Assembly: GCA_026389655.1 (NCBI GenBank)
Contig: JAPLHL010000090.1
Location: 1-9,359, forward strand
Length of the DNA: 9,359 nucleotides
Direction of reading: 5' to 3'
DNA from: Chloroflexota bacterium
GTDB taxonomy: Bacteria > Chloroflexota > Dehalococcoidia > GIF9 > UBA5629
Shown here piece by piece: positions 1 to 6,628 of this stretch. The notes under the pieces are model-generated. The model saw nothing but the letters and a program-made list of their open reading frames with translations. It was not told where the DNA came from and did not search any database. Each line of letters starts with the position of its first letter. Position 1 is the first letter of the stretch. A program made the position numbers and the translations under genes.

Positions 1-2
1 CA

Positions 3-1244
3 TGTTTACTTGGGGCTAAAATGGATGAGATTGTCGGATTTGACTTTAGTGACTTTGTTATAGATAAGAAGCAGGCCAATGAATTACTGGATGCAACCAA
101 TCAAGCCGGCGAAGCTCACAGTGAGTTATCAGTCTTATCAAAATACGGAAGTTCAACCGACGTATTGGTATCTACATCGGTTGTTCGGGATCCAAGGCAC
201 AATTCCAGGGGATTTGTCGTTTCTGCTGCCAATATTTCAGAGCGTAAACGTGCCGAAGCCCGGCTAAAGGCCCATGAGGAATTAATAAACCGCATCCTGG
301 AGTGCATGCCTTCATCTGTTATGGTACTCAATGAAGACAGCAGGGTGGTTTTCGCAAACCGGCTGTTTTATGAGAGCCAGTCCAAGACACAAAATGATGT
401 TATAGGGAAGCTATTGCCGGAAGTTATACATTCAGATAAATTATCGAAAGCAGTTGCGGCGTTTCAGGCTGGCCTTAACAATAACGGGCAGAACGAGTTC
501 AGGTACAGGTTAAACGGCAATACCAGGATTTATATTATTGATATTATATCGATGTACCGGGAAAACCTCCTGCTTGTTTTCACTGATGTAACTGATGAAC
601 GTGAAAGACGGGATAGGCTTTATCTAACCGACCGCCTTGCCTCTATTGGCGAAATGGCGGCTGGAATAGCCCACGAACTCAATAACCCATTAACCAGCGT
701 TATTGGTTTATCGAAAATGCTGGTTGAACAGGATCCAGAGCAGGATTATAAGGAAGACCTTAATGCTATTTATAGGGAAGCTCTTCGTGCTTCAACGGTT
801 GTAAATAACCTGTTGACTTTTGCTCGCAAGCATCCCCCGGTCAGACAGCTAACACAGATACAATGCATACTCGATGATGTGCTGAGGCTGCGTTCCTATG
901 AGCATAAAGTGAATAACATCAGCGTAGAGAAGATATTTGAAAATAATCTGCCTGAAGTTATTGTTGACTATTACCAGATGCAGCAGGTATTTCTTAACAT
1001 AATACTAAACGCTGAATATGCAATGAATGCAGCGCATAAAGGAGGAAAACTTACCATAAAGGCTGAAAGGGTTAACGGCAAAATAGTAATTTCTTTCGCC
1101 GATGATGGTGTTGGAATATCTTCAGATAATATGAAGCGTATATTCGACCCGTTTTTTACCACTAAGGATGTTGGTAAAGGCACAGGATTGGGCCTCAGTA
1201 TTTGCTACGGGATTAAGTTGATTTGGATGAGGAATTTAACGTGA
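3..1244 (+). CDS. PAS-domain sensor histidine kinase, 5'-partial and probably truncated at its C-terminus
   Basis: This is a cytoplasmic sensor kinase that would autophosphorylate on histidine and pass the phosphate to a regulator, probably the product of the next gene. The frame is open to the left edge, so the true start lies outside; the ATG at base 21 sits inside a PAS-like segment ([11 protein letters not shown]). Counting from that ATG, the end of one PAS domain is at about 1-75, a second PAS at about 85-195, the H box with His218 ([14 protein letters not shown]) at 214-227, the N box around Asn326/Asn330, G1 (DDGVG) at 361-365, the F box (FDPFFTTK) at 375-382, and G2 ([10 protein letters not shown]) at 385-394. 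No transmembrane segment is visible in the part present. The frame then ends in an unrelated-looking tail, KLIWMRNLT, where family members normally have about 30-40 more residues completing the ATP-binding fold. It may be a recent pseudogene, or the sequence may contain an error. The kinase identity is certain; its activity is doubtful. Confidence 0.93.
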   Translation, partial: CLLGAKMDEIVGFDFSDFVIDKKQANELLDATNQAGEAHSELSVLSKYGSSTDVLVSTSVVRDPRHNSRGFVVSAANISERKRAEARLKAHEELINRILECMPSSVMVLNEDSRVVFANRLFYESQSKTQNDVIGKLLPEVIHSDKLSKAVAAFQAGLNNNGQNEFRYRLNGNTRIYIIDIISMYRENLLLVFTDVTDERERRDRLYLTDRLASIGEMAAGIAHELNNPLTSVIGLSKMLVEQDPEQDYKEDLNAIYREALRASTVVNNLLTFARKHPPVRQLTQIQCILDDVLRLRSYEHKVNNISVEKIFENNLPEVIVDYYQMQQVFLNIILNAEYAMNAAHKGGKLTIKAERVNGKIVISFADDGVGISSDNMKRIFDPFFTTKDVGKGTGLGLSICYGIKLIWMRNLT

Positions 1245-1291
1245 ACATCGGTTACTTAATGATCAGGGTATATATGACTCAGGAGGTTTGA
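1217..1291 (+). pseudogene. Possible out-of-frame relic of the kinase C-terminus
   Basis: In the frame shifted relative to the kinase, an open stretch of 24 codons runs from just after a TAA at 1214-1216 to a TGA at 1289-1291. That TGA directly abuts the ATG of the response regulator at 1292. The stretch begins VDLDEEFN, which could follow the last beta-strand of a kinase ATPase domain. A kinase stop touching the regulator start is the expected operon layout, so I infer that a deletion removed the segment between the G2 box and this tail and shifted the frame. The stretch is short and could be open by chance. Confidence 0.3.
1281..1286 (+). promoter_or_regulatory. Strong Shine-Dalgarno site of the HD-GYP regulator
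   Basis: A perfect AGGAGG lies five bases before the ATG at 1292 and fixes that start. No promoter is evident in the short space after the kinase stop, so the regulator is probably co-transcribed with the kinase. Confidence 0.8.
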
Positions 1292-2302
1292 ATGACATCT
1301 GATACCGAACATGGCAAGATATTGGTTGTAGATGATGAGCCGCTGGTGAGGAGATCTATAAGCAAAAGACTGACGAAAGCGGGGCACGAGTGTATAGAGG
1401 CCGGTGACGCTAAAGAAGTGATTGATCTTATTAGGGATGGTCAACCGCGGTTGGTGATCCTTGATATCAAGATGCCGGGGAAATCAGGCACTGATCTATT
1501 GCCTGAGATATTGGAGTCCTTTCCGGGGACTGCGGTAATTATGGCTACTGCCATAGTCGACCCGCACATAATAGTGGATTGCATGAGAAATGGGGCACAG
1601 GATTACATAATGAAACCTTTTGACCTGGAATATATGACACAGATAGTTGGCAAGGTATTGGAGAAACAAAAGCTGGAGCAGGACATACAGGAGTTTCAGG
1701 AGAGCCTTTTGACCCAGGTCGAAAATCAAAAAAAGGAGATCCAGAAGCTTTTTTTAAATTCGATTGAATCGCTCGTCTTTGCACTGGAAGCCAAGGATAA
1801 GTACACCGCCGGTCACTCGCGAAGGGTAGCCGAGATTGCAGTAGCCATAGCCCAAAAAATGAATTTATCGGGTGATGAACTGGATAATATTCGCCTTGGA
1901 GCGCTATTACACGACACCGGAAAGATAGCCATAGACTATAATATTATTAATAAAGCGGAGCGGTTAACAGAAGATGAGTACCGGCATGTGATGGCACATG
2001 CATCTATTGGTGCGGGGATAGTTAAGCCGATAGTCAGCCAGGACATTTTAAACATAATTCTGTTTCATCATGGATATTACAACGGGGAGGGCTTTGATCA
2101 GGATCTAAAAGGTGACGATATTCCGCTTGGCGCCAGGATACTGGCGGTAGCTGACAGTTATGATGCTATGACGTCCGACCGGCCCTATAGAGCTGCACTA
2201 TCAAGTGAAAAGGGAATTGAGGAGATTAACAGGTGCTCGGGCACTCAATTTGATCCTGACGTAGTAGCTGCTTTCAACATTGTGCTATCGCACGAGATTT
2301 GA
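1292..2302 (+). CDS. Response regulator with receiver and HD-GYP domains (RpfG-like)
   Basis: This is a cytoplasmic regulator that couples phosphorylation to an HD-GYP domain, a family that usually hydrolyses cyclic di-GMP. The receiver spans about residues 8-125, with the acidic pair Asp14/Asp15, phospho-acceptor Asp58 (LVILDIKMPG), Thr86 and Lys108 (MKPF). A charged, probably coiled-coil linker (about 120-155) leads to the HD-GYP domain at about 157-336. That domain shows His175, the HD pair His207-Asp208 (LLHDTGKI), His236, His259-His260, Asp288 (AVADSYDAMTSDRPYR) and the late CSGTQFDP motif. The signature usually written HHExxDGxGYP reads HHGYYNGEGFDQ here, so the Glu is Gly and GYP is GFD. 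All likely metal ligands remain, so catalysis is possible, but partner binding may differ. The length of 336 residues is normal. It follows the kinase directly and is its likely partner. Confidence 0.95.
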   Translation: MTSDTEHGKILVVDDEPLVRRSISKRLTKAGHECIEAGDAKEVIDLIRDGQPRLVILDIKMPGKSGTDLLPEILESFPGTAVIMATAIVDPHIIVDCMRNGAQDYIMKPFDLEYMTQIVGKVLEKQKLEQDIQEFQESLLTQVENQKKEIQKLFLNSIESLVFALEAKDKYTAGHSRRVAEIAVAIAQKMNLSGDELDNIRLGALLHDTGKIAIDYNIINKAERLTEDEYRHVMAHASIGAGIVKPIVSQDILNIILFHHGYYNGEGFDQDLKGDDIPLGARILAVADSYDAMTSDRPYRAALSSEKGIEEINRCSGTQFDPDVVAAFNIVLSHEI

Positions 2303-2329
2303 CCGGTATTGGAACCTGTGTCCACCCAT

Positions 2330-2381
2330 GGAAAATGGGCAGGTATGGAAGGGGTACCGCTCCCATGCCCGTCCATTTTTC
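2330..2381 (+). terminator. Long imperfect stem-loop after the regulator, possible terminator
   Basis: The arms 2332-2348 and 2363-2379 pair over 17 positions with one mismatch and two G-T pairs, and the pairing can extend by about two more base pairs outward. The loop is about 14 bases. The 3' arm ends in a run of five T (2376-2380) followed by a pyrimidine-rich stretch. It begins 27 bases after the regulator stop, where a terminator is expected. The T-run partly belongs to the stem and the A-run opposite it would let the structure work in both directions. It could instead be the relic of a repeat or mobile-element end. Confidence 0.45.
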
Positions 2382-2631
2382 CTTCCACCACAACCATCCA
2401 CTTGAGTTATTAGAAGATCTATTTAGAGTAGACAATAAGTATTGAATTACGCATAGTTTTTATATTACAAGGAAGAATAAAATGCTTTACCATTATCTAG
2501 ATTGTACGGATAAATTGTAAATAGCCATAAGGTACGGGGCCAAACGGTACCAAAGTAATGGATTGACAATTTCGAGCTAGTGTATTGCGGATTGCGCCAA
2601 TATTACGGACTTCAAATAAAGGTGTTGTTGT

Positions 2632-2660
2632 TTGACTTCGCGGACGATAGACCTTAAAGT
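2632..2660 (+). promoter_or_regulatory. Weak sigma70-type promoter candidate for the glycan operon
   Basis: TTGACT (2632-2637) and TAAAGT (2655-2660) are separated by 17 bases. The first matches TTGACA at five of six positions and the second matches TATAAT at four of six. A perfect TATAAT also occurs at 2680-2685 but has no fitting -35 at 16-18 bases. Another good -35 hexamer, TTGACA at 2563-2568, lacks a clear -10 partner. In AT-rich DNA such matches arise often by chance. Confidence 0.22.
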
Positions 2661-2685
2661 CCTTGAATGAGCCCCTGGTTATAAT

Positions 2686-2847
2686 GTGTGCAGGAAGTGG
2701 GAACGGTCATTTTTCTACCAGCTTTATGATACAATTAGCCGTGCGTTTCGCATGGGTAGTTTAGATAATGAAACATTCATTGAAAGCGGACTTCAGCATA
2801 TTACTCGCAGCCAGTCTGATGCCAATTGTAAAAATCTTTTACTATAA
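2686..2847 (+). CDS. Short open frame of uncertain reality
   Basis: From a GTG at 2686 the frame is open for 53 codons to a TAA at 2845-2847, just before the first glycosyltransferase. A later in-frame ATG lies at 2752. The translation (containing FFYQLYDTISRAFRMG and FIESGLQHIT) looks like ordinary soluble protein, but I do not recognise it. No convincing Shine-Dalgarno precedes either start. It could be a remnant of a larger gene, a small leader peptide, or chance. Confidence 0.15.
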   Translation: MCRKWERSFFYQLYDTISRAFRMGSLDNETFIESGLQHITRSQSDANCKNLLL

Positions 2848-2858
2848 AGCGATAGCCA

Positions 2859-3866
2859 ATGAATAAGCTCCCGCCTAAGGTTTCCGTGATCATCGTCAAT
2901 TACAACGGCATTGCCTATCTGGATACGTGCCTGTCTTCAGTGCTAAATCAATCATATGATAATTATGAGGTTATCCTGGTCGACAACGCTTCCACAGACG
3001 GCAGCTTCGAATATATGCGTCAAAAATATCCTGGGATGACATTCGTTGCAAACAAAGAAAATTCAGGCTATGCGGGGGGCATCAACAGCGGCCTTGCTCA
3101 GGCTAACGGTGACTACATCTCCCCGCTTAATATGGATACCGAAGCTGAACCGGATTGGCTTGCCCGGATGGTTGAATTCATGGAAGGACACCCGCAGGCA
3201 GGTGCAGTCTGCCCCAAGGTACTTATTCTCGGACATCAGGCTGTGATAAATTGCACTGGCCTGAATGTCCACTTCTCCGGCCTGGGCTTCTGCCGCCATT
3301 TGCACGAGCCTGACAGGCCTGATAACCAGCCGCAGAAAGTGAAAGGCATAAGCGGCTGCTCTTACCTGATAAGAAAAGATCTTTTCACCCGCATGGACGG
3401 AGCGCCCGCATACTGTTTCATGTACAATGACGATGTGGTCATATCGTGGCTGCTGGCGCTGATGGGATATGATATGTACTGTTTACCCTCATCCGTTATT
3501 TATCACAGGTACCGGTTGAGCATGACCCCTGAGAAATTCTTCCACCTGGAGAAGAATCGCCTTTACCTCATCTTATCCACCTTTAAATGGCCCACACTGC
3601 TGCTGCTTTCTCCCCTGCTGATTATTATCGAAGCCATGGTCATGGCCTACAGCATCGTCAAGGGTTGGCCCTATCCACGCTCCAAGCTCGGCGCCTACCT
3701 TGCCGCATTTCAGGAAAGAAAGTATATTTTGCAACTGAGGCATTTCTACTCGGGCCTTCGTAGCGTATCAGATCGGACATTGTTGAGAAAGCTGAACTGG
3801 AACCTGGAATGGAGACAGCTTTTTGGTATCGTACGCTTCCGGCTGAGGGGAGACGGCCGTGACTGA
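2859..3866 (+). CDS. GT2-family glycosyltransferase, WbbL/rhamnosyltransferase-like
   Basis: This enzyme is predicted to transfer a nucleotide-activated sugar to a growing lipid-linked glycan on the cytoplasmic face of the membrane. The GT-A fold is seen at about residues 7-220: VSVIIVNYNG near the start, VDNASTDGS at 41-49, GYAGGINSG at 70-78, the metal-binding DxD-like motif LNMDTE with Asp93, and the catalytic-base region YNDDVVISW at 189-197 followed by a His at 216. The usual EDxD reads DDVV here. A hydrophobic segment at about 246-268 probably attaches the protein to the membrane. The ATG at 2859 has no clear ribosome binding site, but no other start fits the N-terminal strand of the fold. 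It is the first gene of the operon and overlaps the next gene by eight bases. Rhamnose as donor is inferred from family resemblance and neighbours only. Confidence 0.9.
   Translation: MNKLPPKVSVIIVNYNGIAYLDTCLSSVLNQSYDNYEVILVDNASTDGSFEYMRQKYPGMTFVANKENSGYAGGINSGLAQANGDYISPLNMDTEAEPDWLARMVEFMEGHPQAGAVCPKVLILGHQAVINCTGLNVHFSGLGFCRHLHEPDRPDNQPQKVKGISGCSYLIRKDLFTRMDGAPAYCFMYNDDVVISWLLALMGYDMYCLPSSVIYHRYRLSMTPEKFFHLEKNRLYLILSTFKWPTLLLLSPLLIIIEAMVMAYSIVKGWPYPRSKLGAYLAAFQERKYILQLRHFYSGLRSVSDRTLLRKLNWNLEWRQLFGIVRFRLRGDGRD
3845..3861 (+). promoter_or_regulatory. Ribosome binding site and GTG start of the second glycosyltransferase
   Basis: A purine-rich GAGGGGAG (3845-3852) lies six bases before a GTG at 3859-3861. 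It sits inside the end of the previous gene and supports this start over any later codon. The eight-base overlap of the genes suggests translational coupling. Confidence 0.6.
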
Positions 3867-4929
3867 AGTGCCTCCCAAACTTGCTGACGACATTCTTCCT
3901 GCCATCAGTATTATTATCGTCAACTGGAACGGAAAAGATTTCCTGCCAGTATGTTTGAGCTCACTGGCCGCGTTGGATTACCCTCAGGATAAGGTGGAAG
4001 TCATCATGGTGGATAACGCCTCTACTGACGGCTCACAGAAATATATCAGGGCTAACTTCCCGGCCGTCAAAATCATCCGGATGGATAAGAATTACGGATT
4101 CTGCAAGCCCAATAACGAGGGAGCAAAGGCTGCCGCTGGCGAATACCTGGTCTTTCTTAATAATGATACCGAGGTTAACACCGGTTGGCTGCGCGAGCTG
4201 GTCCGTCCCGCCCTGAAGGATGCGGATGTCATATCCGTCGCCTCAAAGATGCTCTATTACGATCGGCGTGACACCATTAATACAGCTGGAGGCAAGATCA
4301 CCATTATCGGTGGCGGTTTCTACCGCGGCTATGGCGCAAAGGATTGTCCTGCTTACAATGAGCCCGGATATACCGGCTTCGGTTGTGCAGCCGGCGTGCT
4401 GGTGAAGAAGGACTTCTTCCTCTCCATTGGCGGGTTTGACGAGGACCATTTTGCATCCTGCGAAGAGCAAGACCTGGGTTGGAAGGCCTGGCTTTACGGA
4501 TATAAAGTGGCCTACGCGCCTGATGCGGTTATGTTTCATCGTGAAAGCGGTACTTTCGGCACCCGCAGCAATGCCGATGCCTATAAGGTCTTCCTCAATA
4601 CACGCAACCACCTCTTTAATATCGTTAAAAATTTGGATGGCGGCAACATGTGGCGCGGCATGCTGATCAACTTCTGTTTTAATCTCTACCGCTGGGCCAA
4701 CTATTTGTTAAGCGGCAATTTTGCTGCCGCATGGGCTGTCTGCCGTGCGCATTTCAGCTTCCTCAAATTCCTGGACAAAATGCTGAATAAGAGGAAAATA
4801 GTGCAAAAATCCCGTAAACGCAGCGATGCCGAGCTCTACCGGCTGGGCGTCATTGCCACCTTCAAAGAGAGCCTGGAAGCAGAGAAGCTACTGCGGCTCC
4901 TTGCCAAGGGAAGCTATTATAAGGCATGA
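3859..4929 (+). CDS. GT2-family glycosyltransferase, WbbL/rhamnosyltransferase-like (second copy)
   Basis: This is a predicted cytoplasmic glycosyltransferase acting on the same glycan as its neighbours. The GT-A domain covers about residues 14-255: ISIIIVNWNG, VDNASTDGS at 51-59, GFCKPNNEG at 80-88, a canonical DxD motif (FLNNDTEV, Asp103) and the catalytic-base motif CEEQDLGWKAWLYGYK with Glu203 and Asp205. A TRNHLFNIVKNL segment at 248-259 is typical of the family. The C-terminal 90 residues contain a hydrophobic, aromatic stretch (about 266-300) and then a basic helix (MLNKRKIVQKSRKR), fitting peripheral membrane attachment. Unlike the previous enzyme it keeps standard motifs. Its N-terminal half closely resembles that enzyme, so the two may descend from a duplication. 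The next gene starts seven bases after its stop. The sugar specificity cannot be read from sequence. Confidence 0.92.
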   Translation: MTEVPPKLADDILPAISIIIVNWNGKDFLPVCLSSLAALDYPQDKVEVIMVDNASTDGSQKYIRANFPAVKIIRMDKNYGFCKPNNEGAKAAAGEYLVFLNNDTEVNTGWLRELVRPALKDADVISVASKMLYYDRRDTINTAGGKITIIGGGFYRGYGAKDCPAYNEPGYTGFGCAAGVLVKKDFFLSIGGFDEDHFASCEEQDLGWKAWLYGYKVAYAPDAVMFHRESGTFGTRSNADAYKVFLNTRNHLFNIVKNLDGGNMWRGMLINFCFNLYRWANYLLSGNFAAAWAVCRAHFSFLKFLDKMLNKRKIVQKSRKRSDAELYRLGVIATFKESLEAEKLLRLLAKGSYYKA

Positions 4930-4936
4930 TGAATAA

Positions 4937-5842
4937 ATGACAGGCTTGAATGCCAGCATCATCATACTTACTAAAAACGGTGGCGCTAATTTCCCACGGC
5001 TGCTGGAGCGCATCTACAATCAGCAATTCGATGGCGCCTACGAAGTGATCGTGATAGACTCAGGCTCCACCGACGGCACACTGGAAGTTGCCCGTAAATA
5101 TCCTGCCAGGCTCCACCAGATATCCCCGGACGAATTTCATCACAGCCGCACGCGTAACCTGGGCGCCGGCATGTCGCAGGGAAAATTCGTTGTATATATT
5201 ACGCAGGATGCCCTGCCTCTGGATAACAACTGGCTGCAGAAGCTGATTGATGATTTTAGCACCCTGCAGGTCGCCATGGTGGTAGGCAGGCAGGTACCAT
5301 GGGAGAACACGAAGCCCCCGGAGAAATTTTTCTATCACTACAATTTCCCCGCATTTAAAATAGTGGTACAATCTGGTTCTGCCGGTTACTACCACGACAA
5401 CGTTTTCATATCGGATGTAAATTCGGCATACAGAAAAGAAATTTTGCTTAAATATCAATTTGCTGAAAATATGGTAATGGCAGAGGATAAAGAGATAGCT
5501 GCTCGCTTTATTGAAGCGGGGCTTACCATCAATTACGAGCCCGCCGCGGCCGTCTACCATTCGCATGACTACGGTTTAAAAGAACTATTTGATAAGCACC
5601 TTGATTTCGGCCTTGCCATCAGGCAGGGGGCTTCAAAGTTGCCCAAAACTGCTGATAAACCCGGCAGTGGCATGGCCGGTTACCTGGGGGCTGAATACAA
5701 ATTCCTCAGAACTAACCATTACGGGAAATGGTTGCTGTATGCGCTGGTTTATGAAACTGCCAGATATGCCGGGCTATTCATGGGGAAAAACGGGCTGATG
5801 CAGGGATCCACAGCGAGGAGAATAAGACAGGGACATGATTGA
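4937..5842 (+). CDS. GT2-family glycosyltransferase, rhamnosyltransferase type
   Basis: This enzyme probably adds a deoxyhexose such as rhamnose from dTDP-rhamnose. It shows ASIIILTKNGG near the start, VIDSGSTDGT at 39-48, the pattern EFHHSRTRNLG at 66-76, and TQDALP at 89-94 in place of a classical DxD. VNSAYRKEIL at 161-170 and MAEDKEIAARFIEAG at 181-195 follow, then YHSHDYGLKELF at 207-218. This set, especially F-H-xx-TRN-x-G and TQDA, is what I associate with the rhamnosyltransferase branch of GT2. The length of 301 residues is normal. The ribosome binding site is weak. The gene follows its neighbour by seven bases and its last eight bases overlap the permease gene, so it is firmly in the operon. 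The donor sugar is an inference from family pattern. Confidence 0.9.
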   Translation: MTGLNASIIILTKNGGANFPRLLERIYNQQFDGAYEVIVIDSGSTDGTLEVARKYPARLHQISPDEFHHSRTRNLGAGMSQGKFVVYITQDALPLDNNWLQKLIDDFSTLQVAMVVGRQVPWENTKPPEKFFYHYNFPAFKIVVQSGSAGYYHDNVFISDVNSAYRKEILLKYQFAENMVMAEDKEIAARFIEAGLTINYEPAAAVYHSHDYGLKELFDKHLDFGLAIRQGASKLPKTADKPGSGMAGYLGAEYKFLRTNHYGKWLLYALVYETARYAGLFMGKNGLMQGSTARRIRQGHD

Positions 5843-6596
5843 GATCTTTAAATTCCGGGAGCTGATCGGCACCCTCACCATTGTCGACTTGAAAAACCGC
5901 TATCAGAATACTGCGCTGGGTTTTCTATGGTCACTGCTCAGCCCTTTATTGATGGCGCTGGTGTTGTTCGTCGTCTTCCGCTATCTTTTCAAGCAAGAGC
6001 CCAATTTCGCTAGCTACCTGCTGGTGGGTCTGATGTCCTGGCGCTTCTTTGCTACGAGCACTAATGCCGCAGTCTATGCCGTTGTGGGCAAATCCAGCCT
6101 GGTCACCAAGGTCTATATCCCAAGGCAGATATTAGTGCTGAGTTGCATGCTGTCAAACCTCGTTAGCTCGCTGCTCGAGTTCATCATCATTATCCCCATC
6201 CTTTATTTCGCCGCCGGCAGCTTACCGCCGACTATCTTACTGTTCCCGTTCATCTTTCTTATCTACTTCTGGTTCGTTTATGGCATAGCGCTCGTTCTGG
6301 CTTCGCTCTATGTGTTTTTCCGGGACATCAACCAGATCTGGGAAGTGCTGAGCCAAATGCTGTTCTTCCTCTGTCCCATATTTTATCCGCTGATGTCCAT
6401 CACCGAGCAGGTGCAGCGTTATTACCTGCTCAATCCCATTACGCAATATATCATTATCTACCGCGATGTCATGGTCTATGGCCAGTTGCCTTCGGCTTAC
6501 AGCCTGATAATCGCCGTGGCCGCCGCGGTGATTTCCGTAGCGATCGGTATCCTGACCTTCAATAAGCTCCAGCGGCGCTTTGCCGAGGAAATATAA
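5835..6596 (+). CDS. ABC-2 type polysaccharide export permease (Wzm/TagG-like)
   Basis: This is the membrane subunit of an ABC exporter that moves lipid-linked polysaccharide across the cytoplasmic membrane. The 253 residues match the family length. The N-terminal amphipathic start and LKNRYQNTALGFLWSLLSP (19-37) are the family's characteristic entry motif. About six membrane segments follow, at roughly 29-50, 60-82, 101-126, 134-160, 168-187 and 222-243. FFRDINQIWE (161-170) and LNPITQYIIIYR (199-210) are conserved landmarks of Wzm, TagG and KpsM-like permeases. The start overlaps the preceding glycosyltransferase by eight bases, with AGGGA about five bases upstream. The matching ATPase is normally the adjacent gene, but here the next gene is a multidomain glycan-synthesis protein. 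The symbol wzm is probable but left blank because the type of glycan is unproven. Confidence 0.92.
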   Translation: MIEIFKFRELIGTLTIVDLKNRYQNTALGFLWSLLSPLLMALVLFVVFRYLFKQEPNFASYLLVGLMSWRFFATSTNAAVYAVVGKSSLVTKVYIPRQILVLSCMLSNLVSSLLEFIIIIPILYFAAGSLPPTILLFPFIFLIYFWFVYGIALVLASLYVFFRDINQIWEVLSQMLFFLCPIFYPLMSITEQVQRYYLLNPITQYIIIYRDVMVYGQLPSAYSLIIAVAAAVISVAIGILTFNKLQRRFAEEI

Positions 6597-6628
6597 AATC
6601 CACTTTCTCGCTATTATAAGCAGCCTAA

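Larger units (their letters stand above)
2303..2858. other. AT-rich intergenic gap between the signalling pair and the glycan operon
   Basis: No convincing gene is found in these 556 bases. After the stem-loop at 2330-2381 the sequence becomes AT-rich (bases 2461-2520 contain 15 G+C of 60) and has stops in most frames. A small interrupted inverted repeat (GGTAC and GTACC) lies around 2531-2551. The right-hand half contains weak promoter-like hexamers and one short open frame. The promoter of the downstream operon should lie here, because the next gene has no other upstream space. Confidence 0.6.

Noticed and set aside
2143..2153. GGCGGTAG, the core of the RfaH ops element of polysaccharide operons
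   Set aside because: It lies inside the HD-GYP coding region about 700 bases before the glycan operon, upstream of the candidate terminator, and the following bases do not match the full element.
2303..2420. Reverse-strand open frame through the hairpin region
   Set aside because: Its translation is low in family-like features, it spans an inverted repeat and the end of the regulator gene, and no start signal is evident.
2515..2560. Possible c-di-GMP (GEMM-type) riboswitch in the gap, suggested by a GCC-ATAAGG-like stretch and a GGTAC/GTACC pair next to an HD-GYP gene
   Set aside because: The only stem is five base pairs and the conserved GEMM core and tetraloop-receptor pattern could not be found.
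4243..4611. Reverse-strand open frame of 122 codons inside the second glycosyltransferase
   Set aside because: It lies wholly opposite a clearly conserved GT2 coding sequence and has no recognisable motif; it is a shadow frame.
5060..5566. Reverse-strand open frame of 168 codons inside the third glycosyltransferase
   Set aside because: It is opposite conserved GT2 motifs, shows no domain signature, and is explained by the codon pattern of the real gene.
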